Below are positions 1-8,639 of a stretch of DNA of 26,833 nucleotides, piece after piece (position 1 is the first letter of the stretch; the number at the start of each line of letters is the position of its first letter). The position numbers and the translations under genes are program-made. The notes beneath the pieces are model-generated. The model saw only the letters and a program-made list of their open reading frames with translations. It made no database searches and was not told the DNA's origin. The stretch is from the NCBI GenBank assembly GCA_001275005.1, contig JWZX01002334.1, forward strand, positions 1 to 26,833. Reading direction: 5' to 3'. This DNA is from Chrysochromulina tobinii (taxonomy: Eukaryota; Haptophyta; Prymnesiales; Chrysochromulinaceae).

Positions 1-95
1 CCAGTAGTCATGTAAGCGCGCCCCCCGGGGACGCGCCTGCATGAGCGCCGCTGTACTGTGTGGTCCTGTTTCTAATTCACACACACACTCTGCGC

Positions 96-1901
96 ATGAG
101 GATGAGAGCGATGTCCTTGCTCGCGCGGCTATCGGCTCCTGCCGCAGGCGCTGCCGCCGTGAACTGTGCATCCTGCCCAACGGGTACCTCACTGGACGAC
201 GCACTCGACTTCGCCGGTGCGGTGCACGATACGGTGCGGGCGAATGGCTCAGAACGTCTCGCTGCCATTGTACAATCAGATCAACCCGTCACAGTGCTCG
301 TGCTTGGCGGTTCGATGACGCTCGGCCACGATGCGAGCTGCAGGAGCGAGTGCTTCCGGAAAGACGATTGTGAGTGCGCATGGCCCAAGATCCTCGCCAA
401 CGTCCTATCTGGAAGAGCGCAGGTCACCTCCAGGGCAGTGGGTGGCTCTTCGAGCAAGTGGGCACTTTACAACGTAGCCTCGTGGGCACAGGACGCCCAG
501 CGGGCGGACCTAGTGATCGTTGATTACGTCGTGAATGACGCTGGGTCGTGGGACTGGGGCGTGTACCATGGGGAGGACGATTTTGTATCAGTGACCGAGG
601 CGCTCATCCGCGAGATCCGCTCGTTGCCAAACGCACCCGCGCTGCTGGTCCTTCACACGGTCCCTGCGTCCAGCGCAAACTGCAACCTCGACCTGCTGCG
701 CTGGCAGCGGCCCCTGCTATTGTACTACCACGTGCCAGTCCTCAGCTACCTGCGCGCCATCTCGGCCGAGTTTGACGGTCTGGGCGGACACGCTCGCATG
801 GAGTGGGAAACCGCGCCGTCCGGTGCGCAGCGGGACAAGGTTAGGGACAAGGTGCCGCGACTACAGGCTCAAGCTCGGTGGGAGATGTCGGCCAATCGGT
901 CGGCCACCCTGAACGCCAGGCTCTTGCGGTCTTGGGGCCACTGTCCACACACTTACCATCCGGCGAAGGCCGTGCACTTTGCTGTGGCGAAGCTGATCGC
1001 CAAGCTGTGGAATCGGCTGGGCGCCGTACAGCTGCAGAGCCAGGCACGCCGCCGAGAAGCGGGTGGTGGTGTGGGTGGCGGGATTGCCCACGGCTACCCA
1101 CACGTGCCGTGGCTGCCGCCGCCACTGTATGGCGGTGGCAATCCCATCTGCCGCATCTCTGACAAGGGACGACCGATGGTGTCTTACCATGCAGATGATG
1201 CCAGCCGCAGCAGTGATGCAGCGAGAGGAGAGTCGACCTCGCCAGTCTCACCTCACCACGCCAATCTCACCTCACCTCGCGAGTTTGGAGAGTCGACCTC
1301 GCCAATCTCACCTCACCTCGGCAATCTCACCTCACCTCGCGAGTTTGGAGAGTCGATGTCGCCAATCTTCCTAGGCACCGCGTGGCAGTTGCTCGAAGAC
1401 GTGCCTGGTAAGCGTGGCTGGATTCTACCGGTGGCCCCACCCGCCGCCAACTCGAAGGCAGCGCTCGAGGCCCGTGCCGCCCATGCATTGCGCTTTCGAA
1501 TGGCCTTCTCCGATCACCCCACGCTCGCCATCACGTCGCTAAGCAGTTACGGAGACATGGGTAGCTATCTCGTTTGCATTCGTTTGGCCGACCAGGCGTG
1601 CTCAAACACGCCTATTTCATCAGGCTGCCAGGAAGCATGCAGCACCCCCGTTGCCACGCGCTGGGCGCATCGTGGCTCGCTGCTCACCACTCGTGTGTTC
1701 TTGCGCCACCGCGATATGCCATCCCGAAAACAGTGGGGCATGAACCCTACCGGTACAGGTGCTCAGCAGCAGTCGTCGAGCAGCCTTAGCGCCACCAACA
1801 TTCTGGAGAATGTCTCTGCCTTGGCGGAGTATTGGGTCTCGATCCGGCCGGCTGCGAGCAGCGCAGGCAAACTGAAAATCACTTCGGCGGTCTCTTGCTA
1901 A
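96..1901 (+). CDS. SGNH/GDSL-type hydrolase-like secreted protein
   Basis: The open frame runs back to a GTG at 60, but the first ATG is at 96, giving 601 aa with a short signal-like N-terminus (SLLARLSAPAAGAAA) before a Cys-rich stretch. Four SGNH blocks are visible: VLVLGGSMTLG with the nucleophile Ser near residue 73, AVGGSSS near 115-119 (Gly), VIVDYVVNDAG with Asn near 147, and YHPAKAVH near 287-294 supplying a His. SGNH enzymes are esterases or acyl-transferring enzymes; deacylation of a surface polysaccharide is plausible but inferred. Residues 378-428 hold a 20-residue tandem repeat (GESTSPxSPHxxNLTSPREF), after which comes a C-terminal region of about 170 residues that I do not recognise, with paired Cys. 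No intron is needed. The hydrolase call is fairly good; the substrate is unknown. Confidence 0.62.
   Translation: MRMRAMSLLARLSAPAAGAAAVNCASCPTGTSLDDALDFAGAVHDTVRANGSERLAAIVQSDQPVTVLVLGGSMTLGHDASCRSECFRKDDCECAWPKILANVLSGRAQVTSRAVGGSSSKWALYNVASWAQDAQRADLVIVDYVVNDAGSWDWGVYHGEDDFVSVTEALIREIRSLPNAPALLVLHTVPASSANCNLDLLRWQRPLLLYYHVPVLSYLRAISAEFDGLGGHARMEWETAPSGAQRDKVRDKVPRLQAQARWEMSANRSATLNARLLRSWGHCPHTYHPAKAVHFAVAKLIAKLWNRLGAVQLQSQARRREAGGGVGGGIAHGYPHVPWLPPPLYGGGNPICRISDKGRPMVSYHADDASRSSDAARGESTSPVSPHHANLTSPREFGESTSPISPHLGNLTSPREFGESMSPIFLGTAWQLLEDVPGKRGWILPVAPPAANSKAALEARAAHALRFRMAFSDHPTLAITSLSSYGDMGSYLVCIRLADQACSNTPISSGCQEACSTPVATRWAHRGSLLTTRVFLRHRDMPSRKQWGMNPTGTGAQQQSSSSLSATNILENVSALAEYWVSIRPAASSAGKLKITSAVSC
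1227..1359 (+). repeat. 60-nt tandem repeat inside the SGNH gene
   Basis: Two full 60-nt copies (1227-1286 and 1287-1346) plus the start of a third. The unit is a multiple of three, so it adds 20-residue Ser/Pro/His repeats and keeps the frame. It probably forms a linker between the hydrolase domain and the C-terminal region and is a likely site of copy-number variation. Confidence 0.85.
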
Positions 1902-2246
1902 GGCGGGAAGGCCCAGAGGTAAGCTAGGACAACCCATAGATGCATCCGTCTTTTCAATAGAAGCATGTAGTGTCTCTATGGGCAAAAACTCACCTTCCAG
2001 TTTATGGAAAGAAAGGTTCTTGTGCAAACACAATGCGCGCTATGTTACGGTGGTTCTCTCGAGGTGTCGCACCACGTTAAGCACCACGTGGCTCGTGGCA
2101 CGTGGGTCGCGCCCGATACGGCGCACGATCGTGGGACCGAACGTACTCTCGGCCGGCGCGCGTTGAGGGACCCGTACTCGTTCACTAACAGTTGATTGTC
2201 AGTTGACCGTGGAACGGAGCGTGTGCATGCAGTTCAGTTACTTCGT

Positions 2247-2320
2247 AAACAACAGACAACCTAACGGAAGCCTATCGAATGTGCTCTCTAAGCTAGCAGT
2301 GGGGGTGAGAGTCGTCGGAG
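2247..2320 (+). repeat. Dispersed repeat, copy 1 (see 26378-26462)
   Basis: This stretch aligns over about 75-85 bases, with small gaps, to 26378-26462. Shared blocks in the same order are AACAACAGACA, GAAGCCTAT, GAATG, CTCTC and a GTGAG..GTCG..GGAG end. Both copies lie in non-coding DNA, so this is probably a fragment of an interspersed repeat family. Confidence 0.6.
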
Positions 2321-2523
2321 ATGGTGAGACACAACGGAAGGTGCACGAACGGGAAGGAGACCAGGAGGAGACACGCCACAGGGTGCTAGCCTGCGTGCCC
2401 TCGAGTACAGCTAGAGATCGAAGAGAATAGGTAAAGAGGGGGATTGGGGAGAGAAAGAGGGGACATAGGTGCCTCGACCGAGGAGCTCGAGGCCGGTTGG
2501 CACCGCGTCACGCTCGTCGAGAT

Positions 2524-2568
2524 GAACTGAACTGAACTGAACTGAACTGAACTGAACTGAACTGAACT
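2524..2568 (+). repeat. (GAACT)9 microsatellite
   Basis: Nine perfect copies of the pentamer GAACT, 80 nt upstream of the STPGR start codon. Such tracts vary in length between strains; an effect on the promoter is possible but not shown. Confidence 0.95.
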
Positions 2569-2648
2569 GTGCATGCACAAAACCTCTGTTGCAAAGTTCG
2601 ACGTTACAAAACTAACCTTGCCAAAAAAAAACGTTCGACACATTTCTA

Positions 2649-3629
2649 ATGTCGAAGTCGCTGCCGCCAGCCAAGTCACCTTACTCGCCGCGCTCGCCGT
2701 CCCGCTCGCTAAAGGAACCCGCGCGCTACGGCGACGACTTGCGCCCATCGCCGCTCAAGGAACCGCGCCGTTCGCCGGTGGTCAAGCTGGGCACCTCGGC
2801 AGGTGATTTCAACGTTCCAGGGCCGGGGACTTACTCGGCGTCGATGGATTCCTACAAGAACACGCCGCCCTCGTGGACGATGGGGGACAAGAAGGCGCGC
2901 AAGTCTTCGCTGGGAGGCAGCAGCGACTCGCCCGGCCCCGTGTACATGCTGCGAGGCTCCGTCGCGGAGCAGGTCTCTGCTGCGATGCCTTCGTGCCCAC
3001 GCTATGGCTTCGGCACCACGCCGCGCAAGCTAGGCTCGACGGAGGAATCGTGCGCGCCCGGACCGGGCGCGTACTCGCCGCGCGTGACAAACAAGGCGTC
3101 GATCCACGAGATGCAGACCGTCTCGACCGGCCAGCTCACCGCCTCCACCACGCCGCGCACGAGCACCCAGATGACCGAGGGCACGTGGTCGCGCAACGGC
3201 GCCAACCGTCAGCTCGGCCAGATCAACCCAGGCCCGGGGTCCGAGACGTACACTCCCCTGATCGGCTTCACGAAGACGCGGCCGCCAGAGTACACTGTCT
3301 ACGCGTCCGAGCGCACGACGCAGATGGGCGACACACCCGCGAACAACCCGGGCCCTCTGGGGTACAATCCGGCGTACAAGTCGCGCTTTGGGCGCGGCCA
3401 CTTTGGCGACTCGCCCAGGCCCATCATCTGCGGGAAGGACGAGGCGTCGGCCCTCAAGCGGTACATCTCGCCCGTGCATTGCAAGGTCTTCTACGGACGT
3501 GGCTCGCCCTCTCCCGACACGTACACGCCCCTCGAGCAGATGGGCATCACAGACTACACGATCTCGAACACCTCGACGCACTCGCCGCGCTACACGTTCG
3601 GAACCGAGATACGCCCATGCGCCGCATGA
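2649..3629 (+). CDS. Sperm-tail PG-rich repeat (STPGR/SHIPPO-like) flagellar protein
   Basis: 326 aa from ATG 2649. STPGR motifs recur along the chain: PGPGTY (~57), SPGPVY (~93), APGPGAY (~136), NPGPGSETY (~193), NPGPLGY (~233) and SPSPDTY (~287), with intervening RYGFGT and RYTFGT elements. The composition is Pro/Ser/Arg-rich with no membrane segment. STPGR proteins bind microtubules and are largely axonemal in flagellated cells (ODF3/SHIPPO family), so this points to a motile stage. The C-terminus is uncertain: a 12-nt stretch, GAGATACGCCCA, is duplicated at 3606 and 3652 around the stop codon, and removing that 46-nt interval would give a different, longer tail. No GT donor supports such an intron, so the simple frame is preferred. 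The family call is firm; the exact end less so. Confidence 0.85.
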   Translation: MSKSLPPAKSPYSPRSPSRSLKEPARYGDDLRPSPLKEPRRSPVVKLGTSAGDFNVPGPGTYSASMDSYKNTPPSWTMGDKKARKSSLGGSSDSPGPVYMLRGSVAEQVSAAMPSCPRYGFGTTPRKLGSTEESCAPGPGAYSPRVTNKASIHEMQTVSTGQLTASTTPRTSTQMTEGTWSRNGANRQLGQINPGPGSETYTPLIGFTKTRPPEYTVYASERTTQMGDTPANNPGPLGYNPAYKSRFGRGHFGDSPRPIICGKDEASALKRYISPVHCKVFYGRGSPSPDTYTPLEQMGITDYTISNTSTHSPRYTFGTEIRPCAA

Positions 3630-4102
3630 GCTCGGCTGGCCTCATTTCTAGGAGATACGCCCAAGATACGAACATGACCGAGCGCCGCATGAGCATGACG
3701 GGTTGACGGCATTCCTGCAAATATGTGAGGAGATGTGAAGGTCGGCTGGTGTGTGGTGATAGCTACATGTATGTGTGTGGAGATAGTGTGCAGGCGAGTA
3801 GCAGGCGAGTGAGGGTAAAGTGAGGGGGCTTCCTTCTAGCTACCTTCCGTATGAGAGGGCTATGAGGGGGCTATGTTCGCCAAAAAGCCGTGGCCGATCG
3901 GCCGACAACCACCGAGGTTTTGAGTAGACGATGTCGCGCCGTAGTCGCGCCGTGTGACCAGCTGCGTGTGACGGATACCGTTAATTGTGGATCCGATCGC
4001 GCCCGCAGCAATTTAATGTTGGGCAGTGCTATTTTGGGCGCGGCGCATCGTCTGTCGGGGTGACGGGGGGTTTGTTATCGAATTTGGGGGGGTTTGTTAT
4101 CA

Positions 4103-4452
4103 GGATACGTATCCCATGTATCTAACATGTATCGTGCATGTATCGTGCATGTATCTTGATGTGTCCCGTCAAGATACATCGAGATACATCGAGATACAAC
4201 AAGATACATTTGTATCTGTCACTTTGGCTATCATAGGAAATGTATCTTACCTACGGATAAGTATCCTTCTTTACGATACATTTAGGATACAGTAAGGATA
4301 CATTTAGAATACAATGTATCTTAACCCTCAGATACATGACACACATGATACATGCACGATACATGTCAGATACAAAGGGTTACATTCGAGGATACGTATC
4401 TCGAGCCCTACTTGCGGGGGCGCTTGGATACCCCCAAACCCCCGAGATACGT
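4103..4452. repeat. GATACA/TGTATC repeat field bounded by GATACGTATC palindromes
   Basis: The hexamer GATACA or its complement TGTATC occurs about fifteen times in 300 bp, mostly as TGTATC in the left part and GATACA further right. The field is bracketed by two palindromes, GGATACGTATCC (4103-4114) and GATACGTATC (4391-4400). A perfect 11-bp hairpin, ATGTATCTTGA / TCAAGATACAT, sits at 4149-4159 and 4169-4179 with a 9-nt loop. The composition is AT-richer than its surroundings. It could be a degenerate MITE, a protein-binding array or a simple-sequence expansion. Confidence 0.7.
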
Positions 4453-4463
4453 GTCCCGCATGT

Positions 4464-4488
4464 CTACGGCACTGTTACTGCCCGCTCA
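4464..4488 (+). repeat. Dispersed 25-nt motif, copy 1
   Basis: This 25-nt stretch, beginning CTACGGCACTGTTA, matches 22106-22130 at 24 of 25 positions; a shorter relative lies at 22230-22249. Here it lies at the edge of the GATACA field, and at 22.1 kb it is followed directly by GGATACACA, so the two motifs seem to travel together. Confidence 0.75.
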
Positions 4489-4852
4489 CTGTGTGGACCT
4501 ATGGATAGGACCTTGTAGGACCTACCCGGTAAAGACAACCCTGGTCCACAGACGCGTGAATGTGAATTGCAAATGTGAATGTGTGCAGTACATTGTACTG
4601 TTGGTGCCTTCTTCCACCGAAGTCGTGCGGACGGCGGACGGGACCACCGACCCGACCCAGGGATTTCCTATTTGTTTCCGGTTGTCGTGCGACGTGCGTC
4701 TTCGGTCTTGGGTCTTGCCCATGTTCGCAATTGGTCTTAGCCACATGCGTGGCAAATAGAAACGTGAAAATTTCCTAATGTCTCCTCGTCTCCTGCCTAC
4801 TATGGAACACTGCACCTGGCCAATACGGTACCTGAGTTTAGTTCCCTTGCTA

Positions 4853-4910
4853 GTTCCTGAATATGTTCCTGTCGTGAATGTTCCTGAATATGTTCCTGAA
4901 TATGTTGCTG
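4853..4910 (+). repeat. GTTCCTGAATAT short repeat
   Basis: Four or five imperfect copies of a roughly 12-nt unit (GTTCCTGAATAT and variants) in the 3' flank of the glycosyltransferase-like gene. The tract is AT-rich relative to the window. Confidence 0.7.
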
Positions 4911-4992
4911 TAATCTGAAGTAAGTGAATGTGCGAATCCTGTATTGCTGTACGTTGAAATTCCTGATGCCTGTCACGAACCGATGTTTCGTG

Positions 4993-6342
4993 TCACGATC
5001 TGCTTCGAGGTCTCGCCCGTGGGTCTATCATGACCGCCTTTGCCGCTGCCGCTCGTGCCAAGGCTCGTGCCATTGACGCTCTTTCCGCTGCATCCCTTGT
5101 CTCGTTCGAGAGCCGTTCGGCAAACGGTCTCGTCAGCTGGATCAGCCGTTTCACAAACGTCAGGTTTGAGGCGCTCAGGTTCCTGCACTCGTCCGATGCA
5201 CACGCCGGATCCCACTTATATGCATGGAAGAGCACTGGTCTGTCAAGCTTTTGCAGTTCAGCATCTCGCACGCCACCCGTGGCGTGAATGTACGTGTCCA
5301 CCCATTTACCTCGCGCGTACTGCACCTCAGTAATCGACGCGTACGCTGCTGAAGTACCTCGCAGATCAGCTAACATTAGGGCGCGATTTGTATTTTTTCT
5401 TCTTGCGGTGAAGAAGAGGTGCGCCCGCTCGCGATCAAAGAGCGATCTCATAGTGCACCAGGCGTTCAAAGCACAGACAGAGCTCGCACGCGCCTCGCAG
5501 AACATGGCCGCCTTCGGGTTCTGCGAAAAGCGGATCATGGCACCGAGAAGGCGGTGCGTGACTCTGTAGATTTCTGTCACGCAACGATGCACATGGGTGT
5601 GCAGGACTAGAGACACGTCGCGCTTCTGCCGGTGGATCCAGTTGCGTGGAGCCCACGATGGATTCGGACAAAGCAAATCGTGGCTGTGGAGCCGGCGGCC
5701 GTCGAGGGCATAGACGTCTGTCTCGTTGGTCCGACTCACAAATCTGGAGGGGTTAACAATGTCCACGCCCTTGCTTGTATGGGGGTCGAAGGGTTCATGG
5801 ACAGCACTCCATGCTGAAAGGATGGTTGTCACGTCGCCCGTCCACACGACATCCCACTCTAGGAACCAGAAGAATCGGACGTGCTGGAGGGTGCGGCCAA
5901 TGCGACTGTACCAGAGCAGGTACGGCGCGTCACAACTGTGCCAACACCATCCTTCCTGCCCGACGTCCAGTGGATGTGGCATTCTCTTCCGTTCTTCCGC
6001 TGATGAGTTCATCGGGGGCGCTCCCCGATACAAGCCTTTGAATACTTTTCGAATGATCGAAAATGCCGGCAGCTCGCGTGCCACTTCTTCTGCAGTGCCG
6101 CATGTCACATTCTCGACGAGTGGCTCGGCATTCTTCAGCAGGGTCGAACATGATTTCGATTTGCCACACGAGGACAATACGACGTGGTGCTCTGCAAAGG
6201 ACGAACGCAAAATCTGTTCGCGGGCGCGCAGCAGCATGGGCTTCATCACAAGCGTGTGAGTCCACTGCACGATTGCGAGAGCAGCCGTGCCCGACGGTGG
6301 CGGCGACATCGACGGCGACATGTGGGCCGTCCTTCGCGGCAT
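4993..6342 (-). CDS. Putative glycosyltransferase-like protein (GT-A-like)
   Basis: 449 aa from ATG 6342; the frame also allows a GTG at 6348, which is unlikely as a eukaryotic start. An N-terminal hydrophobic strand (AALAIVQWTH, ~21-30) precedes LLRAREQILRSSFAEHHVVLSS. The most conserved-looking block is QEGWCWHSCDAPYLLWYSRIGRTLQ followed by RFFWFLEWDVVWTGD (~156-170), which resembles the aromatic strand and acidic motif of GT-A-type nucleotide-sugar transferases; E162/D164 would be the metal or donor-binding residues. Cys is frequent and there are NxS/T sequons (e.g. NVT, NSS, NET, NLS), fitting a Golgi or secretory enzyme, although no signal anchor is visible, so a 5' exon may be missing. 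It diverges from the fucosyltransferase-like gene over about 190 bp, which fits a shared glycan role. Family assignment is tentative. Confidence 0.5.
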   Translation of the reverse strand: MPRRTAHMSPSMSPPPSGTAALAIVQWTHTLVMKPMLLRAREQILRSSFAEHHVVLSSCGKSKSCSTLLKNAEPLVENVTCGTAEEVARELPAFSIIRKVFKGLYRGAPPMNSSAEERKRMPHPLDVGQEGWCWHSCDAPYLLWYSRIGRTLQHVRFFWFLEWDVVWTGDVTTILSAWSAVHEPFDPHTSKGVDIVNPSRFVSRTNETDVYALDGRRLHSHDLLCPNPSWAPRNWIHRQKRDVSLVLHTHVHRCVTEIYRVTHRLLGAMIRFSQNPKAAMFCEARASSVCALNAWCTMRSLFDRERAHLFFTARRKNTNRALMLADLRGTSAAYASITEVQYARGKWVDTYIHATGGVRDAELQKLDRPVLFHAYKWDPACASDECRNLSASNLTFVKRLIQLTRPFAERLSNETRDAAERASMARALARAAAAKAVMIDPRARPRSRS

Positions 6343-6531
6343 GGGCACGGGTCTTCACACGACGCTACCCGGTACCCGGTAAAAACGATCGCGCGTCCAG
6401 AGACGGCTGGCGCACATACGGCAATTGAGTCCGGCGAAGCGACCTCGTGGGTACCTTGGGGTCGCCTTTGACCTTTTGGTTACATTAACGCCAATTCACA
6501 CTTGTGGACCGAGGAACACCTGTGTTCACCG
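6343..6531. promoter_or_regulatory. Bidirectional promoter region between two glycan-enzyme-like genes
   Basis: The 189 bp between the two divergent start codons must carry both promoters. It includes a direct repeat ACCCGGTACCCGGT (6366-6379); a similar ACCCGGTAAA occurs at 4524-4533. No TATA box is evident. Confidence 0.5.
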
Positions 6532-8307
6532 ATGCTCGCAAGCAGCGCCGCGGCGGCGGCGCCGCTCATCGTCCTGCTCCTTTCGCTGCCGAGCTGGTGC
6601 TTGTCGACGGGCCTGACCGACCTCGAGCTCAATGCGACCTTCCACTCGCACGCGCTCATTCGTCGCCAGTACCTAACCTTCGACGCTGAGTGCGGCTGCA
6701 CAAAGGCCATGCATGCCACGTACAGCGCCCGGCACTCCGCGCCGGATTCGCGCACGTTGGTCATTGATGGCACCACGTTCCGCTGGGAGGGCTTGGGCAA
6801 CTCGGGGACGCGCTGGATGGGATTGCTCCGCTGGGGCTATGCCACCGGCCGCACGCCGTACCTGCAGACCGGGCGTGATTGTGCAGCGCATCCGTCGCTG
6901 CCGTGCCGCCTCGACCTGGGTACCTACTTCACGGGTTACGGAGGCGCCGAGTGGCACTGGGGCACGCAGGCTCCCGCCATCCGCCGCCGTCACGCGGCTC
7001 GTGGCGAGCGCCCGCTCGTGCTCCAGTATCACTGCCACCGCCACCGCCGGGGATCGCCGGGCTGCGACGTGGCGAGGCTCACCATGGACAACGGCTCGCA
7101 GCTCGTGCTCGCAGAGCCCGGCCCACTGCTGGACTGGTTCCGCACCACGGCTGAACCGTGGATCCGGCTCGTGCTCGCGCAGCAGGACTCACTCGAAGGC
7201 TCGTACTCACGGCCCGAGAGCCTGCGCGCTTCCAACGGTCCACTCGTCCGGTGCCCGGTGGCCGGTCAGCCCAACTTCCGCGTCCGGGAAGTCGCTCTCA
7301 AGTGCGAGACGTTCGCGTTCATGCAGCCGCGCGCGCACCTGATGCGCGCGCTCCTGCCGCACCTGCGCGCCCTCGAGCCCTTCGACACTATCGTCGGTGT
7401 GCACCTGCGCACCGGGTACGCTGACTGGGCCTTCCGCAACGACGACTCCTATTTTGGACCGAAGGCGACGCGCGGGAGCTTGCCGACGTCGCTGCCGCTG
7501 CTCGAGCACTGGCGACGCATGGACGACTTTTTCCGAGACTGCCGGCGCGGCCAACCGGGCCCGTGCTTCAACTGGGAGTCACCGCGGAAGGGGCACCGAC
7601 CCCACCTGGCGGATGCGATGGAGTGTGGAGGGAGACTCCTCCGCCGTGAGCCTTCCTTCCCTCTGGGCATGCCACGTGGCTTCCTGTCGGCACTGCTGCT
7701 CTGCGCGGTGCGGACCGCCCAGACGCTCGCGGCGAGGCGTAGCATCGCGAAGTCTGACGAGCACGAGGGTTTCGTCACTCGACGCAAAGGCCCACTGCTC
7801 ACCGCGACCGCACGCTCGGCTGCAGGCGGTTTGGGGGCGGCTGACGTGCCTCGATGGGGCCTGCTGGTGCTTTCGGATGCTCCTGCCTTCCCATCGCTGG
7901 CCATGCACGTGCCGTCGCTCCAGGGGCGCGTCGTGAACACCGCGGGCAGCGGGCAGCTCGGCCACTCCTCGTTTGATCGCTCGTGCTCGTCAAGGGATGG
8001 ATGCTCCCTCGGACCGGACCCGGGAGGCGCGTGGACGCGATCCCTCGTCGACTTCTACCTGGCAGGCGCGGCGGACGGGTTCGTCAAGGGTCTCTTCACC
8101 TCCTTCCTCTTCTCGACGATGCGGCGCAACCTGCTGTGCTGCCGCCCAGGCGCCTTCGTCCAGTGGCTGGCCTGGTACAATAAAAGCACGCACCGCGACT
8201 TTCCAAATACGGATCGCGAGTTCATGGCCATTCTTGCGATGACGCACGGCGAGCAGGAAGGCCTCGTGTCGGCTGCAGGGGCGGCAGCTGTGAAGTCGAA
8301 CAGCTAG
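6532..8307 (+). CDS. Fucosyltransferase-like (GT-B, O-FucT/GT11/GT23-like) secretory protein
   Basis: 591 aa from ATG 6532; the frame opens at a TTG at 6502. It starts with a clear signal peptide or anchor (MLASSAAAAAPLIVLLLSLP). Conserved-looking blocks are GLGNSGTRWMGLLRWGYATGR (~87-107), TIVGVHLRTGYADW (~286-299), which resembles the HxRxGD donor motif of O-fucosyl/alpha-1,2-/alpha-1,6-fucosyltransferases, then GLLVLSDAPAF (~443-453) and DFYLAGAADGFVKG (~507-520), matching the usual 'D..LL...D.fV...SSF' pattern near the donor site. The R of HLR is the expected GDP-fucose contact. The motif ends in Gly-Tyr instead of Gly-Asp, which is a departure. Likely Golgi-lumenal transfer to a glycan or protein; acceptor unknown. 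No intron is needed. Confidence 0.6.
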   Translation: MLASSAAAAAPLIVLLLSLPSWCLSTGLTDLELNATFHSHALIRRQYLTFDAECGCTKAMHATYSARHSAPDSRTLVIDGTTFRWEGLGNSGTRWMGLLRWGYATGRTPYLQTGRDCAAHPSLPCRLDLGTYFTGYGGAEWHWGTQAPAIRRRHAARGERPLVLQYHCHRHRRGSPGCDVARLTMDNGSQLVLAEPGPLLDWFRTTAEPWIRLVLAQQDSLEGSYSRPESLRASNGPLVRCPVAGQPNFRVREVALKCETFAFMQPRAHLMRALLPHLRALEPFDTIVGVHLRTGYADWAFRNDDSYFGPKATRGSLPTSLPLLEHWRRMDDFFRDCRRGQPGPCFNWESPRKGHRPHLADAMECGGRLLRREPSFPLGMPRGFLSALLLCAVRTAQTLAARRSIAKSDEHEGFVTRRKGPLLTATARSAAGGLGAADVPRWGLLVLSDAPAFPSLAMHVPSLQGRVVNTAGSGQLGHSSFDRSCSSRDGCSLGPDPGGAWTRSLVDFYLAGAADGFVKGLFTSFLFSTMRRNLLCCRPGAFVQWLAWYNKSTHRDFPNTDREFMAILAMTHGEQEGLVSAAGAAAVKSNS

Positions 8308-8374
8308 AGAGGCAGACGTGTTGAGCTCGCGGCTTCCGTTCGCCTCTCTAGCTGCGTGGTCAGCGAACGGAAGC
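8301..8374 (+). repeat. Interleaved inverted repeats over the stop codon and 3' flank
   Basis: Two perfect inverted repeats overlap. CAGCTAGAGAGGC (8301-8313, containing the TAG stop) pairs with 8342-8354. GCTTCCGTTCGC (8332-8343) pairs with 8363-8374. The arms interleave (A-B-A'-B'), the order needed for an H-type pseudoknot or for two alternative hairpins. The transcript's 3' end could use this for processing or stability; function is inferred. Confidence 0.8.
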
Positions 8375-8639
8375 AGACGCGACTGCCCGGCCGAAAACCC
8401 CGCGAGGAATAGCATGCCGAATAGACAATTTCGATATGTTAGAACGGTTGCAGCTGTGTAGAGACTCTATAAAGGAGTCTTCACAAAATTACCGTCGCGG
8501 AAAAAGTGTATAATGACCAGACGGACGCCTGCTCGTAGACGCCTCGCGAAACCAAAGCGACACCCGACTTGTCAGTAGTGGAGTGTGGACGGACAATTGC
8601 GTGATCGATGAGGTGAGGCCCGACCCCACGGGGGGTTCT
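8308..8639. other. Convergent 3' region between fucosyltransferase-like and membrane-protein genes
   Basis: No coding region. Besides the interleaved inverted repeats at its left edge it has a small hairpin AGACTC/GAGTCT (8462-8467, 8475-8480) with TATAAAG in the loop. Polyadenylation sites for both genes should lie here. Confidence 0.5.

Larger units (their letters stand above)
1902..2648. other. Intergenic region upstream of the STPGR gene
   Basis: No convincing coding region. It holds two CACGTG E-box/G-box cores 14 nt apart (2085-2090, inside the palindrome CCACGTGG, and 2099-2104), part of a diverged dispersed repeat (2247-2320) and a (GAACT)9 microsatellite (2524-2568). The transcription start is not identifiable from sequence alone. 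Confidence 0.5.
3630..4992. other. Long convergent intergenic region, repeat-rich
   Basis: No gene is supported between the STPGR and glycosyltransferase-like 3' ends. It contains a TACATGTA palindrome (3764-3771), the GATACA/TGTATC field (4103-4452), one copy of a 25-nt dispersed motif (4464-4488) and a GTTCCTGAATAT repeat (4853-4910). Short frames here (about 60-135 codons) have low-complexity translations and no recognisable domains. Confidence 0.55.

Noticed and set aside
3606-3663. A 46-nt intron at the end of the STPGR gene (duplicated GAGATACGCCCA)
   Set aside because: The interval ends in TTCTAG, but the 5' side has no GT or GC donor. Kept only as a possible local duplication.
4026-4759. 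Small open frames over the GATACA field
   Set aside because: Their translations merely reflect the hexamer repeats (Ile/Tyr/Asp/Thr/His strings), with no domain and no codon-use signature.
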